Notes under the pieces: generated by a model
Told to the model about the DNA's origin: nothing
The model's database searches: none
Seen by the model: the letters and a program-made list of their open reading frames with translations, nothing else
Made by a program: the position numbers and the translations under genes
In this document: piece by piece, positions 21,522 to 33,500 of the stretch
How the letters are laid out: the number at the start of each line of letters is the position of its first letter
Position numbering within the stretch: position 1 is the first letter of the stretch
NCBI GenBank assembly: GCA_033085395.1
Contig: JANQBS010000217.1
Span: 1-64,000 of the forward strand
Direction of reading: 5' to 3'
Length of the DNA: 64,000 bases
Source: Xanthoparmelia taractica
Taxonomy: Eukaryota; Ascomycota; Lecanoromycetes; Lecanorales; Parmeliaceae

Positions 21522-23914
21522 ATGCGTATCCTGGTGATTCACATGGCTCTTTCCTCAAAATCTGCGCTTTGCCTCTCCATATTGCTTATGCACACTCGAT
21601 CATTGTTTGCTTTCACATCCAGACTCTACACTATGGTACCTAATTTTACAGCCTGCAAGATTAAGTTTGACGACTTCTTTAGCAACAACGGCACCTACAA
21701 CTTCACTGGAAAGGTGCATGGAATCTTTTCGGATCGAGCAAGGCAGCCACCGCTCACCACGTATGAAGGCTGCAAGCATTTTTGTGGTACTGGAACTCAA
21801 TACTATGCGTGGGCTGACATCAGCTCTACAATTACTACCTGGGTAATGGTGACGGCACGATTTTTCTCCCAGCATCCACTGATCCTTTGTCTACAGGTCT
21901 TCCCAGTCGTCGGCCTCTTGCTCCAGGCACCCTTCGAGAGCAATAAGAATTTTCCCACACTTCTCGCATTAGCAAGATGGCTTGGCAATCCTATCGCCGG
22001 CATGTCCTGTACTTTTTGGAACATCAGGGTCATAGGTAGATGTGCTCTGATGGTAGACATGGTCACGCCTTACGACGAGGTCCCCGATCCAGGCTCCCAC
22101 TTTGCACAAATCAGGGATTCTTTATATCTTCTGAGCGTCATGAACTAATGTACGTATCTCAGGGGTCTCATATCATAGGTAACGCAAGCTGAGACTTCTG
22201 GATGACTGGATATGATTAGAGAACGAATGCCTAGCATTGATGCTGCTGAGAAGTTGCTTTGTATAGCACTTTTCAGCGACAGCTTACAGCTGACTGCACC
22301 TGATGACAGAACGGATAACCTAATTCGAACACGTCAGGAACTTGCTAGGATCGTGCGAATCGGGCGAAAGAGAGGCGTCGTAGGAGTCTTTCTGTCTGAG
22401 GGGTTGTTCGTAATTGCATTGGCTATATCGGTTTATGGAGCTTTCAGCAGAATAAGGAACAACGAAACAGCGCACTAGCTTGGAATTGGGCTACTACTGT
22501 CTTGGCTTCCCATACTTGTGCTCTCTTCGATTACTGATCATAACCCGGTGGCTACAGATGAGATACGTCAACAGCTCAACAACTTCGTTAACCTTGTACG
22601 CACTGCCTTGCTCGACACTGAACGACGGGAGTCCTACATCAAGACCATCGGTAAAAAAGAGGATAAGTTCGCATGGACGAGACTTCTGGAAGATGACCAC
22701 AATGCCTTTTTTATTGAATTCGCTGGACAGGGCAGGGTTCGCTGGCATGTAGGTAACCTTGGTACCTTATCATTGCCGAGCTCCTTCTGACAAGTTGCCA
22801 GCACGGATGTGCCAATTCGATCCTTTCTAGCATGGAAAATGCTTGGATCGCCGACGCTGGAAGAGGCTGGATGGATGACCCAGATCAGGCGAGGACACGG
22901 ATGATAGACGTTGAGCCTAATCATCGAGAGCTCATCTGGTTTGATCGTCAAATGTTTTGGCAAATCGCAGGTTCTACCGCACTTCTTTACGGTACCGCAG
23001 GAGGTGCTTTCATTCTAGCAGGTGAGAACACAACGCGTCAAACACCCGTCCATCCGTTATTGATTTGTTTCAGTCTTCACTCCCACTGTTGGCATCGGTT
23101 GCTGGTCCGGTGGGTACTTGGTTTACATCGTCGTCACTACCTTCATCTTTGCAACCGAAATGTTGCTGTGGTGGTGTCGAGCAACATATCCAGGCGCGCC
23201 GCGATGGATCCCTTACGATATAAGGAACCCCCCCCCTCGATTATCTTGCTTCCCGTCTCTTTGGACATGTACGACGTACCTTAGATCGCCAAAACAGTGA
23301 TCGCTGGGTGATTAGTGCTCGAAACCAGCTTCGGGCGCTGCGACAGATGTGGGTTGACCTCAACTTCACGGATCGATTCGGCGTCATCTTGCGGCTGTTA
23401 GAGATTGGTAACACCACCTTCCTGACATATATAATCTTCGCACAGACTCTAGGTGCCTATTCGGTCCGTATTTCCGCAAGTTCCATATTCAAATATGACA
23501 GATCTGACAAGTGATAGAACTGCGCGTGTATGTGTAGTATATGCTCTTCTCATGGAGTAAGGACTTCATTTGTCTCCTGCTTGCAAAGCTGACTTCAAGT
23601 AGGGTTATATGGACTTCGAGAGCTATGCTTCTTACCGGGAGAAAGGCGTCAGATACTATTGGGGATTCGGCACGGCGGTTTCCTGCGTCTCCCTCGCTGC
23701 TGGTTTGATACACATTGTGATCGAATACTGTACCCAGAGCCATCTCAGTACCGAAGACTATGAAAGCGCGGCTCGAGGCCTCAGAATGACGAGATGGTTC
23801 AAGAAATTTACCGACAGCCGAATTCCAGGACGATATTTGGCCAGATATATGCACAAGATCACCCACGGCTTCACAAGGAAGACATGGTTCAAGAATGGCA
23901 CCGCTTGGCTCTGA
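21522..23914 (+). pseudogene. Fungal multi-pass membrane protein gene, decayed
   Basis: Belongs to a large uncharacterised family of fungal integral membrane proteins. A hydrophobic leader (from ATG 21522) is followed by NFTAC, TYEGCKHFCGTGTQYYAW, TITTWVFPVVGLLLQAPFES, GRCALMVDM, RDSLYLLSVMN, AAEKLLCIALFS and CTQSHLSTEDY. Introns fit at 21843-21896, 22749-22801 and 23022-23073. Damage: a TAG at 22476-22478 stands in frame between ...NNETAH and LGIGLLLSWLP; a run of nine C at 23228-23236 throws the frame, and one C fewer would restore a frame reading LDRQNSDRWVISARNQL; the join near 22148-22212 is also not clean. The frame resumes at 23603 (GYMDFESYASYREKG). A further frame 23942-24310 may be the C-terminal tail. 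The nonsense codon could come from CAG by C-to-T change. A sequencing error in the C run is possible, but not for the TAG. Confidence 0.75.
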
Positions 23915-24310
23915 ACTCTGGGAAGGTCTATAGTTGAATACATGCACAAGATGACATTTGGAATATTCGAGTCGCATTCGAAGAGCTTGGTTTGGGATTG
24001 GATGACGAAAGATGAGCGGATTTGGATGAGCCGCTCCCCCATCATTGACGGCCAGATACCACCAACGGCTGGCGAAGCTCAGGCATGCACCCCGCTTGCA
24101 GACAAGATGCAAGAAGAATTGTCCCCGATCACCGGTACCGGGAGCGATGGACCAAAAAATCGACAATGTGCGGACGCTGCTTCGGTGCAGGAACCAAGGA
24201 AGGAAAGAGAGGCGGAGTTTCAGATGCGGCGGACACGGAAGCCGGTACCCAAATGCTTAGTGAAGGTGGAAGACTCGAGTGAGGGATCCTCGGTTGAGAA
24301 AGGTTCTTGA

Positions 24311-26378
24311 TTGGGAAGAGGTAAGCGGTGGTAGGTTTCCGCTCTGTGGACGAACATACCAAAAGTCTTCTAATCGATCTTTTACAATGAGATGTATTCA
24401 CTCGTCTTCTCACATTTCATGCCATATACCTACTAATGCGGACACAAGCTGCCGATGATACCGCCATCGAGCGATCCATCGCTATGAGCTTGTCGATAGC
24501 GGAGGGCCGCAATTGGGAATCGTCCAAAATCCACAGCTAGATTTGAAAGGAAAAGCGACAGAAGATCTAGTGTTGAAGATGACATTGTCGTCTGGTGAAC
24601 TACTATTCCTACGTGGCTTGGTAGATCGAATGATACAGTGCCAGTGATTCGGCCTTGTTTTCCCGTTGCATTTGATGTGGTATGGCTTGCTCTTTTTAAG
24701 GAGTCTGGACATTTGCTGATTGAAGCCCTTGTGTGCCTTTTCCTTAATCTGATATTACCTTTTTTCCACCCTCATTACTTAGCCTATCGCTCCGAACATC
24801 TTTACTATTCGTTTTCTCTAATTTAGTTACTTCTTTTCCTCTTCTTTCTCTTTCTCTTTCTCTTTCTCTACCTCTTTCTCTTCCCTTGTTAAATCCCCCG
24901 CTCCCCCTCCTACGCCCTTTCCCCCTTTCCCCTTTCCCCAAGTATTACTTTCTTTCCCTACTACACCTTTCTCCCCCTACTCCACATTACAATACTTTCC
25001 CACTCCACTTCATCCTATCCCATCCCATTCCATTTCCCATAATCAAAACCCAATCCCTTACCTCACTCGCTCCAGGCCCATACCTTGTTTTACACGCATC
25101 TTCAGAAGAGTTCAAGAAGTCATTCTTGGAGCCGGGTCGAGCGAACGTGGGGCTTTGGACTTGGCGGGTTTGGGGGAAGAGAAGAGGAGAGGGGGAAGAG
25201 GAAGGGGGAAAGATGAAGGGATAAGAGAAAGGTAAAAGAGAATAGAGAGAGAAAGATAGGGGCATTAGGCGAGGGATAAGATGTAGTATAGCTACGTAGA
25301 ATATAAAGGAGGAGAAGGAGGAGAAGAAGGAGAAGAAGGAGAAGGAAGAGGGGTTTTTATTGGGATGGTGGGATGGTGGGGATGGTGGGTTAAGGAGGTT
25401 GGGTTGGTGAGCTGGCGGATTGGGGAGGTAGGTTAGGGAGGTGAGGGGGATGGTTACTCTGAGTTGATTGAACTTGGGGACTAGGCGGGAGAAGGGGAGT
25501 AAGTTGGGAGAAACCGGCGGGTGATGCATGCATAGTGTTTGGAAGGTGAAACGTGGTTGTGCAAGAGTGGAAGGGGGTGGGATCGCCCTCTTCTCTGTGT
25601 CTCTCTGTGTCTCTCTCCCTCCCTCCTCTGGAGGAGTCTGTGCGCGGTGCTCTCGCTACTCCGACCCACTATTGTTCTTCCCCTTTTCCCTTGTTTTTTT
25701 CCCCTCTTTCGATTACATGTACCATGGCCACACACTCCCAACCGCCTAGCTACCTTTGAATTCTACATTCATTAAGACAACCTTGTGCTCCCCAGCTCAG
25801 CCATCCTGCTGAATAGACCTGTCGGATAGTATCACGTGATGGGGGTCGTGCAGTTGGTCCTTTTTGATGTGGGGTGGACATTTTTGCTTTTTTCCTTTCG
25901 GCTGAAGGTAGAGATTTAGAGGCGCTAGGGGAAGAGAGGGTGGTGGGAAGGAGGTTGATGTTGTGGTTTGTTCCTTTGAGGGAAGGACGGAGGGAGGGTG
26001 GAAGGGAGGGTGAAGAGGGGTTCAGTGGGGTTGGAGGGTGGGGATTGAGAACCAGGTCGCTGCTTGATACGAGGGTTTCGATCTCCTTTTTCTCTGGTTT
26101 TCTGTTTCTTCGGCAGGGATGGTCTCATTTTTGAGACATCAGCTTAGGTCAGATTGGAGAACTGTTCTGTATCATCGAATGCCCTTGGAGTGATTGGCTA
26201 TACCCTTTTGATTATCTATCTTATCGCCAATTGTAACCATGGCTTAATGGGTTTCTTCGAAACAAACTGTCGCTTAGGAAGAGAATACTTCGGAGGAGTT
26301 GTTCGGTAATTCAAGGCTCTGAGTCGTGGTTATGGTGAGAAAGATGTTACCGTGTTCGCCTGAGCCGTTGGACGTCAG
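24311..26378. other. Gene-free, strand-asymmetric low-complexity DNA
   Basis: 24834-25060 is pyrimidine-rich on the plus strand (CTTTCT units), whereas 25150-25450 is purine-rich (GGAGAAGAA and GGTGGGATGG units); a further CT tract lies at 25590-25700 and a GA tract at 25925-26030. Open frames here are compositional artefacts. No promoter or gene is recognised. Confidence 0.5.
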
Positions 26379-27391
26379 TTAAGGTGACCTGCCTCGTTTC
26401 ATCAGATCGACTTGAAACGTACCAAGGCCCCTGATACTACCGCTCTGGCTATGCCGTGTGCAAACAGAAAACACAGCGGTCACGGCTTGCCATATGTCGT
26501 AGAACGAAGCCACGTCGGATCTACCGGCGCTGAATATGTTGGCGGAACATTCCCCGTCCTCTTTTCCAGAGGAAAGCAAATGCCGTTAGGAGACAAAACG
26601 TGTGAAATAGCGGACCAATGCACGAACCTGAGAGGAGGCTGTGAGGAAGCCGTTCCGTGACTGTGGGATCGCTGCTAGAGCCAAACACTCGTGGTGATTT
26701 GTCGGCACGCATGGAGTATAGAATGCCCCTGCATGACCTCCATAAGGCGAATGTTCCGCGGCACGATACTGGCTGGTGGTATTCTGCAAGTATTACGGCT
26801 AGATTGTTGTCACCACCTGCGGGCGTCAATCACGGGGTACAGATCAGTACATGACCTTGCAAATGACCGGTTTGCGACGAGTCTGGCTTCAATCTTACCT
26901 ATATTTGTCGCAATGCCGCCTTGTGCCACAGTGCTGATTGCGCACTGCATTATCAGAGCTGCGGCGGCTCGGCGTACCATATTCAGACTCGCTTTTGCGG
27001 TGGTGTGGTCCCGGATTAGGACCGGTTGGATGTAACAGAGACCTTTATCGCCCATGATTCGATATGGAAGAGGTACTGTGATATCTGGTAAGCCGGTATG
27101 CCGTTCACCCATTGTCCATATTGTCGTTTCGGGGTTGATGTATTCCTTTGCGCTTTCGCAGTCGATGATGTTGGGGTTGTAGCCATACGTCTCGCCATCA
27201 CAGCGGATGTTGAGGTTGTTCCCTCCGGACGTGTCAAGCGGTGGGGTAGAGGCGTTTGAGGAAACCATTGGTTCCACTAGGGTGGGTGATTCTAAAAGCC
27301 GCAATGCGCCATCATTTGTTGAACGAAACGGCGTGCCCGAAATTGTGAAGCTAAAGCAAAGCACCAAGACTAAGGGAGCTGGAATGAACAT
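26379..27391 (-). CDS. Secreted Cys-containing fungal protein, three exons
   Basis: Rebuilt as 27391-26899, 26816-26628, 26560-26379 (864 bases, 287 residues). Intron 1 (26898-26817) has GTAAGA...CGCAG and joins ATNIG to GDNNLA. Intron 2 (26627-26561) has GTTCGT...AAAAG and joins LPHSL to GECSANIFSAG. The protein starts with a signal peptide (MFIPAPLVLVLCFSFTISG), then IRCDGETYGYNPNIIDC, LPYRIMGDKGLCYIQP, VSCRGTF, SCRGILYSM and YDIWQAVTAVFSVC. This Cys and motif order belongs to a secreted fungal family that I recognise by pattern but which has no known activity. It probably acts outside the cell. It shares the YGxNPxxxDC-type N-terminus with the protein at 45434. The weak GTTCGT donor of intron 2 is the least certain point. 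Confidence 0.72.
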
Positions 27392-28354
27392 AACTTGAAT
27401 GGAAATAGATGTAGGGTCATTGTCGACCTATATCAAACTTATCAACGGGGATGATCACAAAGATCACCTTGGGGTACTAGCCGACAATGTGCTCCTTGTA
27501 CATATCCGCCTTAAGCGAGGGGGCAGCTGCGAGACCGCATATTCTGCTATGGCAATCTACGCGCGAGGTCTTCGATTGGTCAAGTCAAGTCAAGATTGCT
27601 AAGCAAGATTTGTGCGCTGAAATCTCTCCTGCTGCCAGCCTGGATCCCCGAACAGCTTTGAGAGTTGAGGGGCCGAGGCATCTTGAGTAAGGCAGGAAAG
27701 GTCCTCTATCTGTAAGACTCGGAAGTCTTCAGGAGAGGGATAAGTAAGAGGTTTTACCTCAGGGATGAGAGGCTGAACGCGAGTGGATAGTGTAACGTTT
27801 GTATCGGAATGCAGGCGAGCATGGGGGCCTCCTAACTACCGTCATGCTGACCCCGACGTCGGGCTTCATGGCTATATCTCAGTCGCTTCCCTAATAAATA
27901 AAAAATCACGATATATGTTCAATATACGACGATTATCTACTGGACACATTGATCATTTTGATATCACTGCAAACGACAGCAGTCATGCCTAAGGTCGTTG
28001 AGACAGTTGAGGGATTATTCCAGGTTCTGTCCGAATGTTCATTGAGGAGAGGACATTTTGATAATACTCTGGAGGATGGACTACATTGTCAGCTTCACAT
28101 TGCACTGCTATCTCCCTCAGACGACACGCAGCACTAACAACTTGACAAGATCTTGCTCTTTCATTGACATCTTCCTAGCGAATCTATGTCTAATGAGTAG
28201 AATTACAATGATTGAAGCTCGACCTATGCCACAGTATCTGCACACCTTCCTCCACGCCGTTCATCCCACCACCGCATCCACAAAAATTGAGTATATACTA
28301 GAGGATTTTGCACCCACGGCATCCTCCAGTGATATTTTAGCCCCAGCCATCTCT
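27392..28354. other. Upstream of the secreted-protein gene and 3' flank of ATP9
   Basis: Both neighbouring genes are on the minus strand, so this DNA holds the promoter of the secreted-protein gene and the ATP9 3' untranslated region. No further gene is seen. Confidence 0.4.
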
Positions 28355-28929
28355 TTAAGTGAAGCGGATCATGAATGCCACCATGAGCGCGAACAACCCA
28401 GTAGCTTCAGCGAAGGCGAAACCCAGAATGGCATACGAGAACAACTGTCCCCTCAAGCTCGGGTTGCGAGCCGTACCGCCAATCAAAGCCCCAAAAACCG
28501 TTCCAATACCCACACCGGCACCAGCAAGACCGATTGTAGCAAGACCCGTACCAATGTTCCCGCCAGCGATGACCAAGGCTTCAGCGAGCTCGGAGGAGAA
28601 TGGGCGAATCATCTGAGGCGCGAAGGAGGCCTTGAAAGCGTTGCTGACTTGTTGACGTTTCAGAGTTTGGAAGGGAGTCTTGGCGGTGTTGTTGTGCTGG
28701 AGGGAGCGGCCCATGCCTAATCAGTAGGACGTGACAATTAGCACGAAACCTTTCTGGCAGTGATGACATTGGAGCCGAAGCGCAATTAGGGCCACATACC
28801 CGAGATGGCTCGCTGGGAATTGTTGAACTGCAGCTTAGCGGTACTACGGAGCGCAGGGCGTGCGGCACCGGCGGAAGCGGAGCCGAGCATTGAGGCGACC
28901 TTGGGGGCCATGAACCGTGCTGAAGACAT
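28355..28929 (-). CDS. ATP9: Mitochondrial ATP synthase subunit c (F0 proteolipid), nuclear copy
   Basis: Two exons, 28929-28800 and 28716-28355 (492 bases, 163 residues); intron 28799-28717 begins GTATGT and ends TTAG. Residues 1 to about 85 form a basic, hydroxylated mitochondrial presequence (MSSARFMAPKVASMLGSAS..., RPALRSTAKLQF). The mature part has two membrane helices: GTGLATIGLAGAGVGIGTVF, the polar loop ARNPSLRGQ, and LFSYAILGFAFAEATGLFAL. Glu147 in FAEATG is the proton-carrying carboxylate. It builds the rotating c-ring of complex V in the inner membrane. The sequence GTGLATIGLAGAGVGIGTVFGALI is closer to the mitochondrially encoded type than to the usual nuclear N. crassa type (VQVSKNIGMGSAAIG...), suggesting a copy moved from mtDNA. 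The plus-strand frame at 28058-28720 is its shadow. Confidence 0.95.
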
Positions 28930-30547
28930 GAATGGGGTTGTGGGATGTCAATTGAGGAGTAGAGATGTGTTTCACGACGTTGGTTGATGGTTTTGCTGGT
29001 GGAGAGGAAATGGTTGAGGTGGAAGGATGTCAAGGTTTTCCAGGAGATTTGAGCTTGAAGCTGGACGGGCACTAACTCAATGCGGGCTAGTGAAAAGTCA
29101 GCGCCAAGACTCCGCTGCCCAGAACTCTCGAGTCTTCTCACTTTTACAATCGTCCATCTCGACGATTTAAATTCGGGTCAATACTGGCATCTATGGGGCG
29201 TATCTAATAAGAGGATATCAGTACAGGGTCTCTTTCCGGACGCCTTAGTCGAAGGTTGGATCCGCGGAATCTTCTAGGCTGTGGCAGGGACAATTGAGCA
29301 GGCAACAGACTTGATCCTCTCGCACCCCCTAAAACCTTTATCTTTTCTTTCCTTTCTCACTCTTCGACAGGGAAATTTGGCTTCTAGTACCTGAACTAAT
29401 ACTTAGACGAACAGTCGACGGGTTCTGAGGTAGATATGTCTGACAACACATAGACTGCACGGACCCATGCTTTCCCACCTGCGTCTGCGGCAGCATCGTT
29501 GTCGGCGTTACAGTCGGCGATCCGCCTACCTCCATCGATCCCTGCGCGAAGGGCCTGTCGGTTAATACTTGCTGAGTCTATTCATGAAGACTGGACTGTG
29601 GTCACTCTACGGTCTTTTAATCTGTCAATGCCAGGGAGGCTCTGGGTTCGCAAGCTTGAGACTTAGCGTTTTCCGTGAGTGGACAAAGAGGGATGCAGCT
29701 TTGAGTTTTCACGCAGGATGTTGCTCTGCTTGCTTGTTCTAGCTGGAGTATCGAAACAGGAAGGTCTGGCTAGTTGGATTCAACAGGCCTTTTGCTCATC
29801 TTCTCGTCCGTTTCATATCGTCCCTACTATCAAATCGTGAAAGTAAGCAACGATGCTTCTTTGTTAAACAGACTTTCTGTAGAGTGAAATCTGAAAATAA
29901 CCGATTCAAACCATTGCATTCTTGAGATGCCCCGTACAGCCTATTCGAGTCCACCTATCCTTCCGCTTCGATTATTTCCTTGGTGTTAACCCTAAACATC
30001 AGCGATTTTTGGGGCCGTATCATATTGTGGCCCAATACTTACGGGGTAAGAACACTATGATGATACTATGAAGAGTAATGCTTGCTCTGGTACAGACCGG
30101 ACGACGTTCGCTTCTGTCTGAGTCCCCACGGAGACTAGGCTGAGCTTTCTATTGATACGCCAAAACTGGACAAAGACGCACTACACCCTTATACCAGCGC
30201 CCTTAGATATCGAAAATAACACTGAAGGTATACCACTGTGACCGACAATGCCGTGACCGCCCAGCTTTGCTGACTGTACTGGGCTGGGGTTCGATTGGCC
30301 GAAGCCGCATAGAGCTTAGCGCTGCATATGCAGGAGATTCTTCCTCCGCTGCCCCACCACACCTTCTGAGAAACCGCCAACTTGACGACTTATTGTGAAG
30401 TCTGACTGGACATAGACAAATTATCCGCGGCAATATATATATATATATATGATGTACCGTTGTTTGCACTTCTCTGTTCTGGACCTCCAGTCAGCCTCTA
30501 TGTAATCAGGCTGAGGACGCTTGATCGCTCGCAATAATCTCCTGAGG
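28930..30547. other. Divergent intergenic region between ATP9 and the receptor gene
   Basis: Holds the promoters of ATP9 (minus) and the NLR-like gene (plus). A (TA)n microsatellite lies near 30434-30450. A 65-codon minus-strand frame at 29535-29338 is not convincing. Confidence 0.4.
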
Positions 30548-33500
30548 ATGGGCAGCAGTCGAGCTGGCAAAGTGTACCGTGTTCGGCAGCTCCCGCGTCA
30601 TCTGGAGGGCAGCAGCCGTACAGCCATCTTTTTAGCCTCGATAACTTCGGATCTTGGAGCAGCCGACAACATTCGGGTCGCTTCGTTGGCTCAGGAAAAT
30701 ACAGATTCCAAGACTGCTACAGTTACATTTAAAATGCTTCCGTCCATATTTGACAACGATGAACAACAGTGGACTATACAGGCTAAAGCTTTTTCTGAAC
30801 AAAATATCATTGTTGACACCCACTTCCGGGGCTTCACCGTTCTTAGCGAGCCCCGGAACTCTCTACATACCGCAGAGTGAGTACATCTACAGCACATGAA
30901 GATAGTTCCATTGACCCACATGCTTTTAAAAGTTGTGTGGCTATCTCAGGCCTAGCTAGCCATCCTTTCGGCTCGTGGAAATATCGAGAACCTGGCTCAG
31001 ACTTTATGTGGCTCCGCGATCGGCTCCCGAAAGATGTGCCCCAGCTTCGCAGTCTCATTTATGGCTATGATACAAAGCTTTTCAAGAGCCGTTCATTCCA
31101 GGATCTTGATGATATTGCAAGGTCGTTCATCGCAAGCCTCGAGGAAATCCGTCGGTCTCTACCACCTCCAAAACCTCTTTTCTTTCTAGCCCATAGCTTG
31201 GGTGGAATTGTGCTGAAGCGAGCACTCGTTCTGTTGGCCCATCATGGAAAAGATGAGGAAAAGAAGATACTCGAATCTGTGAAGGGGGTGGTCTTTTTTG
31301 GAGTTCCACATAGAGGGATGAAAATCTCTCACCTTCTCGCAATGGTGGCGAAGCAACCAAACGAAGACTTGGTTAACATGACTCTGTCTCCGGAATCCAC
31401 TCTGCTTCCAGAGTTAGATAAAGACTTTTCAAAGATTGCTATGGGTGTCAAGCAAAACATCAGGTTTGTATATGAGACGGTGCAGTCGCAGCTGACAGAG
31501 GCAAGTTTTTCGGCTTGAATGCAAATACAGCTTCTAATAATCAGTCAGCGAAACCCAGCGGGAACGTGGGTCAGATCGGAGACTTCTTACGACACACTCG
31601 TGAATAAAGATTCAGCAGTTCCACCGGGAACTCCGCCTCTTCACACTATCGCTGTAAATGAGGACCACTCGAATATGGTCAAGTTTGGCGAAGGTGACTC
31701 TGTTTATCAATTCATCAAGTCATTTCTCTTTGATGTTAGCAAGGACATAGACGGCCAGAGAAGCAGTCGCAGCACCCCGACCTACTCACCAGTCTCGCAG
31801 ACCTCGGCGCTAAGCACCCAAGACCCGAGCAAGGGCGGTATTGTCGATTCAAGTTCGTCTGTCCCTATCCAAAAGAGAATGAGAACGTTTTCGACCGTTC
31901 CATTCCCGAGAGATCCCAGCTTCGTTGGCCGCGAGGACACCTTGGCACAGCTTGAGGCCGAATTTACAGGTCCAAAATCACCGAATTGGGCGTCATTGTT
32001 TGGACTCGGTGGCATAGGGTAAAGACTGACTTCTTAAATATCTTCATCTCCGAGGACTGATTTGATTGTTTTCGTCAGAAAGTCGCAAATTGCCATCGAA
32101 TACTCGTATCGACAAAAAGAACGGTCCCCTCGAATCTCAACCTTCTGGGTCCATGCAAGCAGCAAGGCGAGGTTCGAGCAGTCATATGTGGAGCTCGCTA
32201 CGAAGGTGGACTTACCCAGGAGCGGAGATGGCAAGGTCGATATCCTTCCGTTGGTGTCAAAGTGGCTCGCGGATGAGGACAACGGTCCATGGCTGTTGAT
32301 CCTCGACAACGCAGACGATGCCAATCTGTTACTAGGTCCACCAAAAAGTGACGCTGCGCAGTGCTGCTTGATCGATTTCTTGCCGCGAGTGCAACACGGG
32401 GCTGTACTCATCACTACTCGCGATCGGGGTTGCGCATTACATCTAACGGGGTATCGTGGTACGCCTATTGAAGTGCCCTCGATGAGTTTAGATGAATCTG
32501 TGGAACTCCTTCGAAACTTGTTGCCGGAAGCCGTACAGGCAGAAGCTTCTGAGCTTGTCGAGGAACTGGAGAAGATGCCTCTTTCAATCTCTCAGGCTAG
32601 TGCGTACATCAAAGAGGTCCCACGGGTCACAATACCCAAATACCTTGTGATATTCCGTCGTAGCAATGAGGACAAAGTAGCTCTTCTTAACAAGAACAAA
32701 GAAGATTTGAGACGAGATGGGGAGGTGCCAAATGCAGTGATCACATCTTGGGAGCTATCCTTCAATCAGCTTCGTGAAACCTCCCCAGGATCAGCTGATC
32801 TACTGTCACTCATGTCCTGTTTCAATCGACAGGCCATTCCACAGTGCCTAGTTCAGCGAGATGATGACGAGGTCTCCTTCGAGGAGGACATCAATCCCCT
32901 CATCAGCTTTTCTCTGATCAGGGCAGAAATTCGAGAAGACACATTCGAGATGCACAGACTTGTACAAGTGGCAACACAACACTGGCTCTGTAGCAAAGGC
33001 TATGATCAATTGTGGAAAGCACGTGCAGTTGAACGGGTTGCACATCAATTCCCAATGAATAATCGGGGGCAACATTGGCCGGTCTGTGAGGCCTTGATGT
33101 CTCACGCAGACGAAGTGATAGCTCATATCACTGGCTCGAAGGAGTCTGAATTGAATCGTGCAGATTTATTGAATAACACAGCCCGTTATCTGGTCCATAG
33201 ACACGGGCGTGCTGAACTTGCGGAACAAAGATCAACAGATGCTCTACAAATTAGGCGCAAATATTTTGATGATGACTCGGCCGAAATACTGCAAAGTTTG
33301 GCTACGTCGGCCGCGGCTCATTCTGAACTTCTCAAATATGAAGACGCCAAGGGTCTTAGGGAGATTGTATTGAAGCAAACGCTGAAGATTTGGGGGCCAG
33401 AGCATAGGGAATCCTTGGCTGCCATGCAGGGCCTTGCTCATTCACATTACTGGTTGGGAAACTATGAGAAGGCCGAAGACCTATTAAAGCGCGTGGTGGA

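Noticed and set aside
24744..26134. Several frames rich in Arg/Glu/Gly or Ser/Pro/Phe
   Set aside because: All lie in purine or pyrimidine tracts without codon bias or motifs.
28058..28720. Plus-strand frame of 220 codons
   Set aside because: It is largely antisense to the ATP9 second exon and lacks any motif.
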